A stretch of 64,000 nt of DNA from Vibrio sp. RE88 (GTDB taxonomy: Bacteria; Pseudomonadota; Gammaproteobacteria; Enterobacterales; Vibrionaceae), in NCBI RefSeq assembly GCF_013113835.1, contig NZ_VTYQ01000006.1:248001-312000 (forward strand), read 5' to 3'. Shown one piece after another: positions 55,775 to 64,000 of this stretch. Each line of letters starts with the position of its first letter. The first letter of the stretch is position 1. The position numbers and the translations under genes were made by a program. The notes under the pieces were generated by a model. That model made no database searches and had not been told where the DNA came from. It saw only the letters and a list, made by a program, of their open reading frames with translations.

Positions 55775-57049
55775 CTAGCTTCCAGTCTGAGGCATTGTTG
55801 TTTCTTGAATGACCAATATCTGACCGTCGGTAAAATAGTCATGTTGGTCATCTATCGCGGTAGGTGTAGATAGTGGTTGAAAAGCGATCGTTTGCCGAGG
55901 TAATGCCAACTTCACCTGTTGGGCAAGTTTATCTCGCTCTTCATCTACGTTCGGATCAATGCTGTGCAGCACAGTGAAAATACCCGAATAGGCAGTGAGT
56001 TTTAATCCGTTGTCGTAGCTTATTGCTCCAAGCCAAATCGTCTGATGACTTTGTGGATCCACTCCCCCCTTCCACCAGCGAATGTGGCTCCGTTGAACCA
56101 AATCTCCGGGAAGCTGGAACGCCATATCTTGAGGTGTTTGGTTCCAAAACAAGTCAGACACCGGCGGAGTCTGATTGTTAATCAAATCTAAATACACTGA
56201 TGGGTCAATGTCATGACGTGAAAATGTGTGATTCTCAATCCAGCCAAGCTGCAACATCAGCTCACGTGGAGAGTCACCAAAGTAGAGCACATTGATAGCC
56301 TGTGCATCAAACACCGATGATTTTCCCGGATACGCTTTGAAGTTAAGCGCTGTAGGTACAATTTTTGGCGTCGGCCCTGCCTGCACAACAAAATCATCGG
56401 ACATATGGAAAAAATGCGTGTAGTTGGCGTACAGCATCGCGCCCAGTAGAAACAGCGAGAATTTAGGTAACATTAAACGCCACTTTAAGCGTTTACCAAT
56501 AAACAGAAAAACAAGACTGGCACCGACAGCAATCAGGCTGGCTTGGTGCTCAACAATGACGGCTTTGACTTCAGCGATCATTGGAAATTTATCGATGCCA
56601 TAAGCGAGCAGATAGCCCCACATCACAAACTGGCCAACGCCCAACACCAGCCCAATAGAAGAAAAAACGCTAAATCGCACCCAGGTAATCTTATTGGTGC
56701 CCGCAATAAACGGCACGACCCAAGCAATAGGCCCTAGTAAGCGAGCAAACGCCAATACTGTGTTCCCCCGTTTCGCCATCAAATGGCGACATCGGGCTAT
56801 CGGGCGTCTGGTCTTAGGCTGCCACTTAACCAATTTCTTCTGAGCAGGTACGCCCACTTTTCGCCCAATGAAATAGCTCGCCTGATCGCCAAGAAAGCCA
56901 CCAAGTAGTACCGCGAAAACGCCAGTAATAATCCCCTGATGCAACTGATAACCCGCTGCGATCAGAAAAGGCTCTCCCGGTACAAATAGATTGGGGCCTA
57001 TTAACGCATCCAGTAAGGCCCCAATAAACAGGCTAGCTCCTTCAAACAT
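55775..57049 (-). CDS. DedA-family membrane protein fused to LssY C-terminal domain
   Basis: The 424-residue protein has an N-terminal DedA/SNARE-associated domain (residues about 1-160). Its family motifs are FVPGEPFLIAAGYQL, the glycine-rich FGGFLGDQASYFIGRKVG-like stretch and ARLLGPIAWVVPFIAGTN. Further helices follow, then a LssY-type C-terminal domain (about 240-400) with VLYFGDSPRELMLQLGW and HIRWWKGG. DedA proteins are involved in undecaprenyl phosphate or lipid flipping and LssY domains are of unknown function. The ATG at 57049 is chosen over a TTG two codons earlier. It follows a glycosyltransferase gene by 18 bp. Confidence 0.85.
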   Translation of the reverse strand: MFEGASLFIGALLDALIGPNLFVPGEPFLIAAGYQLHQGIITGVFAVLLGGFLGDQASYFIGRKVGVPAQKKLVKWQPKTRRPIARCRHLMAKRGNTVLAFARLLGPIAWVVPFIAGTNKITWVRFSVFSSIGLVLGVGQFVMWGYLLAYGIDKFPMIAEVKAVIVEHQASLIAVGASLVFLFIGKRLKWRLMLPKFSLFLLGAMLYANYTHFFHMSDDFVVQAGPTPKIVPTALNFKAYPGKSSVFDAQAINVLYFGDSPRELMLQLGWIENHTFSRHDIDPSVYLDLINNQTPPVSDLFWNQTPQDMAFQLPGDLVQRSHIRWWKGGVDPQSHQTIWLGAISYDNGLKLTAYSGIFTVLHSIDPNVDEERDKLAQQVKLALPRQTIAFQPLSTPTAIDDQHDYFTDGQILVIQETTMPQTGS

Positions 57050-57067
57050 AACCAAAGTCCCTGAGTA

Positions 57068-57796
57068 TTACTGCTCTTTATAGTGACCAAACTTGTATTC
57101 CATTTCGTTATTGCGCATTTCCCCAAAGAAGAAACGGCGCACATTGGCTTTAAAGTAAGTCATGCCCATTTTGAACATACCATCTTGATCTAAGCGGCGA
57201 GGGTCAAAGCCGAACGTCAGATTCAAGAAGCGGAATCGCCATGTTTTACTTGCCCGCTTCACGTAGTCACAGTCTTCACACAACACGATTTGCTCATCAA
57301 AGCCATTCAGTTGTTCATGCACGCGTTTGGTCGAGAAAATACACGCCCCAACCGCGGTGGGAAAAATAAACTGCGTCGTAAACAGACCTAAATTAAACAA
57401 ACCATAACCTAGCTTGTGTACCACAGGCAGATCTTTGGCGCCCATATACACACCCGCAACCTCAAGCTGCTTTTCTTCTAACTGACTGACTGCGTTGGCT
57501 AAGAAGTTCGGCGCTAGTTGAACGTCCGCATCAAGAAACAACAAACGCTCATGCTTTGCCATAGACGCGCCTGTATTACGCCCTAGGCTCACACCGCGTG
57601 TATCCATTTTATGCACGGTTAATGCAGGTAAAGAAGCCTCATACGCGCTCGCCACTTCTCTTGTCGCGTCTTCGCTGTCTGAATCGACAAGAATCACTTC
57701 AAAGTCACGATGCGTCTGCTTGCTCAAATCTTCCATCAAACGCCCAATGCGCTTTTCTTCATTCAAGGTAATGACAACAATACTTACTGGTCCCAT
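57068..57796 (-). CDS. Family 2 glycosyltransferase
   Basis: The 242-residue enzyme has a GT-A fold: SIVVITLNEEKRIGRLMEDL at the N-terminus, DVQLAPN for the metal-binding DxD region (FLDADVQLAPN, residues about 86-96), and a C-terminal EDCDYVKRA acceptor motif. It lacks membrane helices. The start complementary to 57794-57796 has GAGGAG upstream, and a start 21 codons earlier is not supported. It is 18 bp upstream of the DedA-LssY gene, so both may act on an envelope lipid or glycan. The acceptor is unknown. Confidence 0.9.
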   Translation of the reverse strand: MGPVSIVVITLNEEKRIGRLMEDLSKQTHRDFEVILVDSDSEDATREVASAYEASLPALTVHKMDTRGVSLGRNTGASMAKHERLLFLDADVQLAPNFLANAVSQLEEKQLEVAGVYMGAKDLPVVHKLGYGLFNLGLFTTQFIFPTAVGACIFSTKRVHEQLNGFDEQIVLCEDCDYVKRASKTWRFRFLNLTFGFDPRRLDQDGMFKMGMTYFKANVRRFFFGEMRNNEMEYKFGHYKEQ

Positions 57797-58139
57797 ATCG
57801 AACTCCTCAATCAATCTATCATTCACGATATGAACAATACCGTGGTGAGACTTAATCACGCGTGAGAAGAATGTTCAGATTCGGTTCATATTGACCGCTT
57901 GTTTAGGTGTAAAAATGTAAGTATCTTGTGCCTGCCTCAAACAACGGTAAGCGACTGAAAATATTTACTCAAAAGATAGCCAGTTAAACGGGTTTTCTAT
58001 TGCGGGAAAATCGAGAGAGTGATAGTATCCGCGCTCGCTTGAAGAGTTACTACCAATTACTCGAAAGCGTTTACCACATTCACGCGAGGTCGCATCGCAG
58101 AATGTGACGTTATTTTTTTCATATTTGAGAGTAAATACT

Positions 58140-58418
58140 ATGAAATTTGAAGCAGTAGTACGTACTGAACTAGGTAAAGGTGCGAGCCGCCGCCTACGTC
58201 ACGCTGGTCAATTCCCTGCTATCGTTTACGGTGGTGAGGCTGCGCCAGTATCTATCGTTCTTAACCACGACGACGTTGTTAACCAAATGGACAAGCCTGA
58301 GTTCTACGAAGGTATCGTTCTAGTGATCGACGGCGCTGAAGTTAAAGTTAAGCCACAAGACGTTCAACGTCACGCTTACAAGCCAAAAGTTGAGCACATG
58401 GACTTCATCCGCATCTAA
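58140..58418 (+). CDS. rplY: 50S ribosomal protein L25
   Basis: The 92-residue protein is the short gammaproteobacterial L25, which binds 5S rRNA. It starts [20 protein letters not shown] and contains [20 protein letters not shown] and [22 protein letters not shown]. The ATG at 58140 fits the family length. An ATG 36 bp upstream belongs to the leader. It is strongly expressed in most bacteria, and a hairpin terminator follows it. Confidence 0.97.
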   Translation: MKFEAVVRTELGKGASRRLRHAGQFPAIVYGGEAAPVSIVLNHDDVVNQMDKPEFYEGIVLVIDGAEVKVKPQDVQRHAYKPKVEHMDFIRI

Positions 58419-58503
58419 TTCCCTACCAAGGAATTAAATCGGATTACATCCAGCCTTTTGCATAAAGAATATCGGCCTTACCAACCGAGACTTCTAAAAA
58501 TTC

Positions 58504-58536
58504 GAAACCCCGATGCTACCAACATCGGGGTTTCAC
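58504..58536 (+). terminator. rplY terminator
   Basis: A stem AAACCCCGATG / CATCGGGGTTT (58505-58515 and 58523-58533) lies 86 bp after the rplY stop. Confidence 0.85.
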
Positions 58537-58854
58537 CGTTTTTGGGCTCTCAAAGCCGTTCTCAATTCTCTTCAACTTGCTGAAACACTTAGTTACTTAA
58601 CATCAACCTGCAATAGCCGCATCTGTTTTGATTCGACTGAGGTGTGGACGAAAGATGGACTTATACAGTAGTTTATCTCTCAAGTATCTTCATCACTACT
58701 CAAATTGCTGCCTCACTCTCCCTACTTTATTCTTTAATCCATATATACGCCTAAAACGCTCTAATGAGGCTAAAGGTTTGGATGTTCATACGGTACATGC
58801 TGATGAGTTGGTTAAGGAAGAGATTGCTTTTAGCGATGCAAAAAAATGCAAAAA
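58537..58854. other. Gene-free stretch between rplY and the NE0113-family gene
   Basis: About 320 bp without a supported gene. A 92-codon plus-strand frame at 58628-58906 runs into the 3' end of the next gene and has no ribosome binding site. Its middle (VHADELVKEEIAFSDA) could be a decayed remnant. The left part of the stretch holds the rplY terminator. It is a plausible border between core genes and an accessory unit, but no flanking repeats were identified. Confidence 0.5.
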
Positions 58855-59982
58855 TCACTGTAAATCCCCATCGATAACTATTTTGAGTGATGGGTCTATA
58901 CTATAGCTTGCTCCCGATTTAGCCCCATCTGAGTGCACTTTGATTTTTTTTACAACGTCGAGCACCAATGAGCGCTCAATAGCCTTGTGGAATGCATTAA
59001 GTGACTGGCGAACGAAATCTTTTGTCATAGGCAAGATTTCACAATCTTCTTGTCTCCACTGCCCTTCGTCCTCTAAGCCCATGCTTTTATACAGTCTCAC
59101 GTCAGCTTTGATCGTGTCCAACACTTCCAAATAGTGTTGCGTATGAGCTACGTCCTCTTCAAAGTACCTGTCTAGTGTCTGCTTACGGCCAGGTTTAGTT
59201 AAAAAGAACATATAAATTGCAAGTTCCTTACCCGTCAAATGCAAAGTAATTCCTGCAACTTCTAATGTTTTACTAAAAGAATTAATGTTCACACATAACT
59301 CATTACAACTAGCACCATTCATCGCTGAGACGGTTTTAGAAAATGAATGCTGTTTCATCTGAGCAAACATCGATTCGTCAACCTGACGACGCATGCGTAC
59401 AAACGGTATTTGCGCTAGTGTTACTGTAGCATCCTTACTGTTCACCACTTTTTTCTTGTCTCGACCAACGATGTATTTGTCATAAGGTGTCGGATAGTAA
59501 AATTCACTGACAAACTCAAAATCATCGTCAACAAATACATGGCTTAATATATCTTGATCGCGGCCATATAGAGACATTGCGTAACCCATGTAAAAGGCCA
59601 TGGTTTTTCGCCCTCCGGCAATAGAGGCATGAATCGCCAGATTATCATCTGATGTTAGTTCAGCTACTTTACGTGTAATAAAGTCAGCCATCACTGATTG
59701 ATCTGATTCTGCTTTAGCATCACTCAAAGCATTGCCGTGCTCATCTTCGATCAACCAAATATTTTCAGAGCCAAAGCGAATAATTGGTAGCTGATAGTCA
59801 TCAAAAAGCTGCTGCCAGTGACCTTCTTCAAACAACCTCTTTTCTAGCGTCGGCTTAGAGTTAGCAGTGGTGATAACAAAAACTTCTTCTGGCATTGGAC
59901 TACCTTGCTTGTGCAGCGCGTAGACCGTTTCAGTTAGGACCTGTGGGCTAGCGCCTATAACAGCGATAAGTATCTGCTTCAT
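58855..59982 (-). CDS. NE0113-family CARF/ring-nuclease-like protein with extra C-terminal domain
   Basis: The 375-residue protein has an N-terminal domain (residues about 1-200) matching the CRISPR-associated NE0113 (TIGR02584/PF09623) family: AVIGASPQVLTETVYALHKQ (8-27), FVITTANSK, HASIAGGRKTMAFYMGYAMS (118-137), FYYPTPYDKY and LAQIPFVRMR. The family is linked with cyclic oligoadenylate binding and ring cleavage. The rest (about 200-375) is not part of the usual ~210-residue family. It includes HLTGKELAIYMFF (about 248-260), which looks like the start of a winged helix. No CRISPR genes are nearby. It starts 12 bp after the large helicase stop, so the two form an operon. Confidence 0.8.
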   Translation of the reverse strand: MKQILIAVIGASPQVLTETVYALHKQGSPMPEEVFVITTANSKPTLEKRLFEEGHWQQLFDDYQLPIIRFGSENIWLIEDEHGNALSDAKAESDQSVMADFITRKVAELTSDDNLAIHASIAGGRKTMAFYMGYAMSLYGRDQDILSHVFVDDDFEFVSEFYYPTPYDKYIVGRDKKKVVNSKDATVTLAQIPFVRMRRQVDESMFAQMKQHSFSKTVSAMNGASCNELCVNINSFSKTLEVAGITLHLTGKELAIYMFFLTKPGRKQTLDRYFEEDVAHTQHYLEVLDTIKADVRLYKSMGLEDEGQWRQEDCEILPMTKDFVRQSLNAFHKAIERSLVLDVVKKIKVHSDGAKSGASYSIDPSLKIVIDGDLQ

Positions 59983-59994
59983 CGTATTATCACC

Positions 59995-62900
59995 CTATGT
60001 AAAAGACACAAAGATATCGGTTGGAAAATCTCCTGAAGATATCTGAGAGCGCCCTTCCACAACAATTCTTGCATGTTCCGTATCAGTCAAGTCATAAGGA
60101 AGTTGATTTTCAGATAATCTCTTGTCTGCGAACCAATAACCAAATCCTTGATCAAGCCACAACGTCACTTGCTTGCCGTTGTCAAAAGATAACACGAGCG
60201 TTCGCGAGTGAGGCAGCTTGTATTTCGAGGTCGTTTTGAAGATCATGTTTGCTGTAGAACTTTCAAATGCCAAACCTACTACCTTGTCACGTGAGTAATC
60301 ATCGAAAAAGTTATCTTGTACTGTCGTTGGCTTGTAACCTCGGCTTAACTCCCCAGTGTGAATTTCGACCTGGCAACTTTTATAATGTTCCCCTAAAAAT
60401 TTCAAGGTATTAAAGCATAGAGAAACAGGTAAAGTTGCGGCCAGGTAACGATCAGAATAAGTAGCCGATTCGATAACTTGGTCTTGCATCAACGCCATTA
60501 ATGCAGGTGAGCGTTTAAACACAAGGGTCCAAAACTTGAATCCGAACTCAGAAGCTTTTCCATCCAGTTCATTATCAATCACTATTTTTTCTACATCAGA
60601 ACTTTGACGCAAACGCATAGGATCAAAGTTCACCAACTCACCCAAAGACCCAATGCCAACCACTAAAGTTTCAAGGTCGTCTTCACGAAGGCCCCATTGG
60701 TAACAATATGACTCATTCGCCACCGATGCTAACACCTGATGATCGACATTATCATTCAGTAGTTTGCTCATTAGCTCCACATTTGGGTGGTTCTGATACC
60801 AAGACAACGTCACTTTTTGCTCTAGTGACAACTCTTGTACTTGAACCTCTGTCAATATCAAGTTTACCTTTCGATCGGCAACCCAACGACTAAATGCTTG
60901 ATACAGTTGCCAATCGCCTAGATCGCTCAATTGACTAATAGGAAGTTCAACATAAAGGTCTGAGTCGTCATGTTTAGCAAGCGTTTTTTCTATTGCGATC
61001 ATTAACGGACGTAGTTCACGCCTATTGTGATGGTCGAACAATTCATATTGTGCTGGCAAACTGAGATTATTAAAAAATCCGTTACTCAAATAAGTGGTAA
61101 CTTTACGTCTATCAAGTAAATCAAGGACATGTTGAGTCGAATAATCCACTAAACAACGATAGCATGCCTTGTCACAGTGACAGCTAGATGCAACCTTCTT
61201 TGCGCCTTGCAGCAACTCAACCACATACTCAGAAGCTTGAATTGAAAAACCTGCACCACCAGCTGCATTGTCAAACAACACGATAGCTTGTACTTCTCGT
61301 CCCTTATGATTCACTGGCTTTGTGGTGCAGCCAATTTCATCATTGTTAATACCAAGCTTTTCCGCTAACTGGTTTCGCATCAGCACAGCGACTGAACGAG
61401 CAATACTTCTCTCTACTAGTGGTTTACCCAGCTCATCAAACAACAGTAATTCGAACACGTCCGTATAGGTGCTGTGCCCCAACTTTAACGGACCTTTTAC
61501 AGTGAACTCCCTGTCGTTACCACCACACAAGACTTCGCTAGTGCTCGTTAAATGTCCCTTACCACCTCGTAAGCGAGTATGTCCCATTAAAATTTCTTTT
61601 GGTGACTTATCTCCACTTTCGGGCATTGCTTCCATACGGCCACATTCTAGACAAAGCGCGTATCCTTGGTTGACAGGTCCTGCACTGTAATAATAAACAT
61701 GACCATTGTGGCTTGACCGATATGATGCTCCAGGGTTCACACTTACTTCATTCCATTCAGAACCATCTACCGTCACCCAAGGGTCATTGAAAGGCACGTG
61801 ATTCAGACGCGAGATATCATTATGAGGTTCGTCTCTAATGTCGACGGCAAAGTTTGCTGGCTGAATGTAAGGGTGAATCCGCTCTGTTGTTTTCTCATCA
61901 TTGAAGTCGAATTCATTACCACAACACTCACACTGTTCTGGCCTTAACGAAGACGTGTTACTGGCGCCGCACTTGTCACAACGCCATGCCCATCTTAATG
62001 CTTGTATTTCTTTTACTTGGTCGGCAGACGCGGGACTATGCCAGTTCAAAAGCACGCCTTTCGACTGATACACACGGCCATCAATCACAACGTCATTGCC
62101 TGGAGCATAGTCACGAATAGCAACTGAAAGATCTCTAGATGGAAAACCACCAGAGGTATACAAATTATCTTTGCGAGACGTTTTATCGGTGATTTGGTCT
62201 TGCTTCATCTTGATATAACGTTTTCGCCTTTCGATCACTTTGACATGATCGGTATTTAAAGACACCACGTCAGTAGGGAATCCATATCCGGGTAAGAAAC
62301 CTTTACGTGCTAACTCGGAAAGTAAGAACTCCCCCTCTAAGCGTTGAATTTGGCTTTCTACTGCAGCTTGAGCTGTTGATAGCGAATTGGGGCTCGCTTC
62401 TAAACTTTTAGATTGTTTTTTTAGCAATTGATGCTCAGTGGCCCAAGTCTTGACAATGCGTTTCATATGCTCAGCAGAAGCATCTAGAATTTCGATACGT
62501 GATGTTGCATCAAGCGAGGTTCGACGTAACAACGTATCCAATCCGTCTTGTATAAGACCTAATGCTCCATTTACACACCAGTCAACAAATTGATCAGCTT
62601 GAGAAGCCATCGATTCATGATCAGACTTGAAAAAGTTGCCGCAATTCAATTTCAACGAATTCTCTGATTTCACGACATGATTTAAAAACGTTGAAAGTAG
62701 TAACGAATTCACGTGACGACAAACAATGTAGTCACTTGATAGCGATACATTCGGTACTTTAATTTCTGTATCAAACGCCCATCGAGTGTTCGAGAAGATA
62801 TGCTCTCCATGTGGAGTAGATTTACATAACGTAAGTGCAATCGATTTTGTTTCTCCACGACGGCCAGCACGACCTGCACGTTGCAAATAGTTCGCAGGGT

Positions 62901-64000
62901 TAGGCGGCGCATTATTCATCGCGACTACCGATATACCACCAATATCCACTCCCATTTCCATTGTTGTAGAACAGCTTAAAACGTTTATTTTTCCCTCTTT
63001 AAACTCTTTTTCATACTCACGTAACTGACTCGCCTTAAGCTGTGCAGAGTGTTCTGCGACTCTAAAATAAGGAGTTCGTTCTACAACACGGTCAGCTATA
63101 TCCGACCAAGCATTTTCTTTACGAACATCAATTAACTCTGATTGCTCTTGCCAATCTCTAACTTTGCTTAGATCAATCGTTTCACCACTTTCGGGGTCGC
63201 GGCCAAACGGGAACGGATAACTTGGGGTAGATATTTGTTTACACAAATGTTCAGTACGGTCCCCAGATAAATTCAAATATGGGGTCACCCCTAACAATGG
63301 CTTATCTATGATTTTTTGGGTATGAGGACATTGGTGCTTATCTGCAACTAAAGAGAAACTCACTTGTTGCTCAAGCTCTAAACGATAACCATCGCCACTC
63401 GGTGTCAGTACAGACGACTGCAAAGCCATCCACGCTTGGCGTAAAATTTCATTAATATCGGCACGTGACTCCGCGTCCTCTGCCTCAATGTTTAATGCTG
63501 TAGCCACCAACCTAGCTAACCTTGGTTGGCGTGGCCCATTGCGCCTAATTTTTGGCCATACCTCCACATTCCAAATATGAGTAGGTTCATCTTGTCCTAC
63601 TAAGAAAGCTGGCGAATACTTAGCCCCAATCCAGTTTATTTGCTCATCCGTCAACCTCACGGCTTTCATGCTTCTAACATGAAAATTCACACAAACAGTT
63701 AGGAAATTAATCCATTCTTCACGCGCTTTTTCCGCACTATCAAAGTACCGCATCCATTCATTAGGGGCTGAGTTCGCCCTTTTCTCTAACACCGGATATT
63801 CCATGCAGACTAAGCCCATGGTTTCCAGTGTGTTCTGCCTTTTAGGTCGACTATTGAATTCGCGCAGCAGTAATAGACGAGCTAGCAACTTAGGATTCGC
63901 AACCATATCCATGCGGTCATCGAAATGCTCATAAAACTTTTTGATCCACAGTTTTACTTCTTTCTGTTCTGCTAAAAACTCTTCAACTTCTTGCCAAGTA
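59995..64000 (-). CDS. Large helicase with DUF1998-type C-terminal region, N-terminus cut by window edge
   Basis: The frame is open to the right edge, so the true start and helicase motifs I-III lie outside. The visible 1335 residues contain the second RecA-like domain, with VLSCSTTMEMGVDIGG (motif V, about 62940-62990) and NYLQRAGRAGRRGE (motif VI, about 62855-62900). A zinc-ribbon follows (WRCDKCGAS and CECCGNEF, about 61905-61990), then a DUF1998-type block with FDNAAGGAGFS and CHCDKACYRCL (about 61145-61270). The last 370 residues or so are of unrecognised type. Large helicases with DUF1998 domains occur in DISARM, Druantia and Dpd defence or DNA-modification systems. Assignment to any one is not justified. 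Walker motifs are not visible. Confidence 0.85.
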   Translation of the reverse strand, partial: TWQEVEEFLAEQKEVKLWIKKFYEHFDDRMDMVANPKLLARLLLLREFNSRPKRQNTLETMGLVCMEYPVLEKRANSAPNEWMRYFDSAEKAREEWINFLTVCVNFHVRSMKAVRLTDEQINWIGAKYSPAFLVGQDEPTHIWNVEVWPKIRRNGPRQPRLARLVATALNIEAEDAESRADINEILRQAWMALQSSVLTPSGDGYRLELEQQVSFSLVADKHQCPHTQKIIDKPLLGVTPYLNLSGDRTEHLCKQISTPSYPFPFGRDPESGETIDLSKVRDWQEQSELIDVRKENAWSDIADRVVERTPYFRVAEHSAQLKASQLREYEKEFKEGKINVLSCSTTMEMGVDIGGISVVAMNNAPPNPANYLQRAGRAGRRGETKSIALTLCKSTPHGEHIFSNTRWAFDTEIKVPNVSLSSDYIVCRHVNSLLLSTFLNHVVKSENSLKLNCGNFFKSDHESMASQADQFVDWCVNGALGLIQDGLDTLLRRTSLDATSRIEILDASAEHMKRIVKTWATEHQLLKKQSKSLEASPNSLSTAQAAVESQIQRLEGEFLLSELARKGFLPGYGFPTDVVSLNTDHVKVIERRKRYIKMKQDQITDKTSRKDNLYTSGGFPSRDLSVAIRDYAPGNDVVIDGRVYQSKGVLLNWHSPASADQVKEIQALRWAWRCDKCGASNTSSLRPEQCECCGNEFDFNDEKTTERIHPYIQPANFAVDIRDEPHNDISRLNHVPFNDPWVTVDGSEWNEVSVNPGASYRSSHNGHVYYYSAGPVNQGYALCLECGRMEAMPESGDKSPKEILMGHTRLRGGKGHLTSTSEVLCGGNDREFTVKGPLKLGHSTYTDVFELLLFDELGKPLVERSIARSVAVLMRNQLAEKLGINNDEIGCTTKPVNHKGREVQAIVLFDNAAGGAGFSIQASEYVVELLQGAKKVASSCHCDKACYRCLVDYSTQHVLDLLDRRKVTTYLSNGFFNNLSLPAQYELFDHHNRRELRPLMIAIEKTLAKHDDSDLYVELPISQLSDLGDWQLYQAFSRWVADRKVNLILTEVQVQELSLEQKVTLSWYQNHPNVELMSKLLNDNVDHQVLASVANESYCYQWGLREDDLETLVVGIGSLGELVNFDPMRLRQSSDVEKIVIDNELDGKASEFGFKFWTLVFKRSPALMALMQDQVIESATYSDRYLAATLPVSLCFNTLKFLGEHYKSCQVEIHTGELSRGYKPTTVQDNFFDDYSRDKVVGLAFESSTANMIFKTTSKYKLPHSRTLVLSFDNGKQVTLWLDQGFGYWFADKRLSENQLPYDLTDTEHARIVVEGRSQISSGDFPTDIFVSFT

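Noticed and set aside
58628..58906. 92-codon plus-strand frame after rplY
   Set aside because: It has no ribosome binding site and overlaps the end of the NE0113-family gene. It may be a remnant but is not supported as a gene.
58855..64000. CRISPR-Cas locus
   Set aside because: An NE0113-family protein is present, but no repeat array, Cas10, Cas6 or other Cas gene is visible in the window.
59995..64000. Assignment of the helicase as DrmA, DruE or DpdJ
   Set aside because: The N-terminal part and partner genes are outside the window, and visible motifs are shared by several such systems.

Overview
The window is a chromosomal segment of a gammaproteobacterium, almost certainly a Vibrio or close relative. 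The evidence is the norspermidine operon (fused Dat-Ddc, carboxynorspermidine dehydrogenase, NspC), the 367-residue PurC, the rsuA/bcr/radD cluster, the yjjI-yjjW pair, nrdAB-yfaE and a 92-residue ribosomal protein L25. No rRNA, tRNA, CRISPR array, insertion sequence or complete prophage was seen. Most of the window is ordinary core chromosome. The accessory parts are one efflux/regulator block at 48-56 kb and the right end beyond rplY.

Layout. 0-9 kb: end of a metallo-beta-lactamase-fold hydrolase, an EamA exporter, a LexA-box-controlled SulA-like gene, purC with a PurR operator, AraC- and LysR-type regulators, a small nucleotidyltransferase and the glycyl-radical pair yjjI-yjjW. 9-23 kb: a dCACHE chemoreceptor, gyrA, ubiG, nrdA-nrdB-yfaE with a DnaA box and NrdR-like sites upstream, a CinA-like gene, a DUF3943 protein and a GcvR-like ACT protein. 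23-28.6 kb: the norspermidine operon, behind a 474-bp leader with several predicted hairpins. 28.6-31 kb: a 110-residue free-standing LapA-type retention module, divergent from a TolC-like and an OmpA-like gene. 31-44.5 kb: nhaA, an ABC transporter/AttH-lipocalin operon, a MATE exporter, an SDR/DUF2867 protein, DUF2913, bcr, rsuA, radD. 44.6-49 kb: a PepSY protein with a PhoPQ-like two-component system, then DUF481 and DUF1460 envelope proteins.

48.9-55.7 kb: an RND efflux pump (adaptor plus pump) whose operon ends in a membrane-anchored ToxR-like regulator and a small overlapping ToxS/VtrC-like partner. A second paralogous pair lies just upstream. Both regulators have the same cysteine pattern and both pairs have the same 8-bp gene overlap. 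55.7-58.5 kb: a DedA-LssY protein, a glycosyltransferase and rplY.

58.8-64 kb: a two-gene unit made of a very large helicase with a DUF1998-type C-terminal region (its N-terminus is outside the window) and, 12 bp downstream, a protein with an NE0113-family (CRISPR-associated CARF/ring-nuclease) domain and an extra C-terminal region. No Cas gene or repeat array is visible. This is the best candidate in the window for an uncharacterised, probably anti-phage, system. The two ToxR/ToxS-like pairs around the RND pump and the isolated LapA retention module are the next most interesting.
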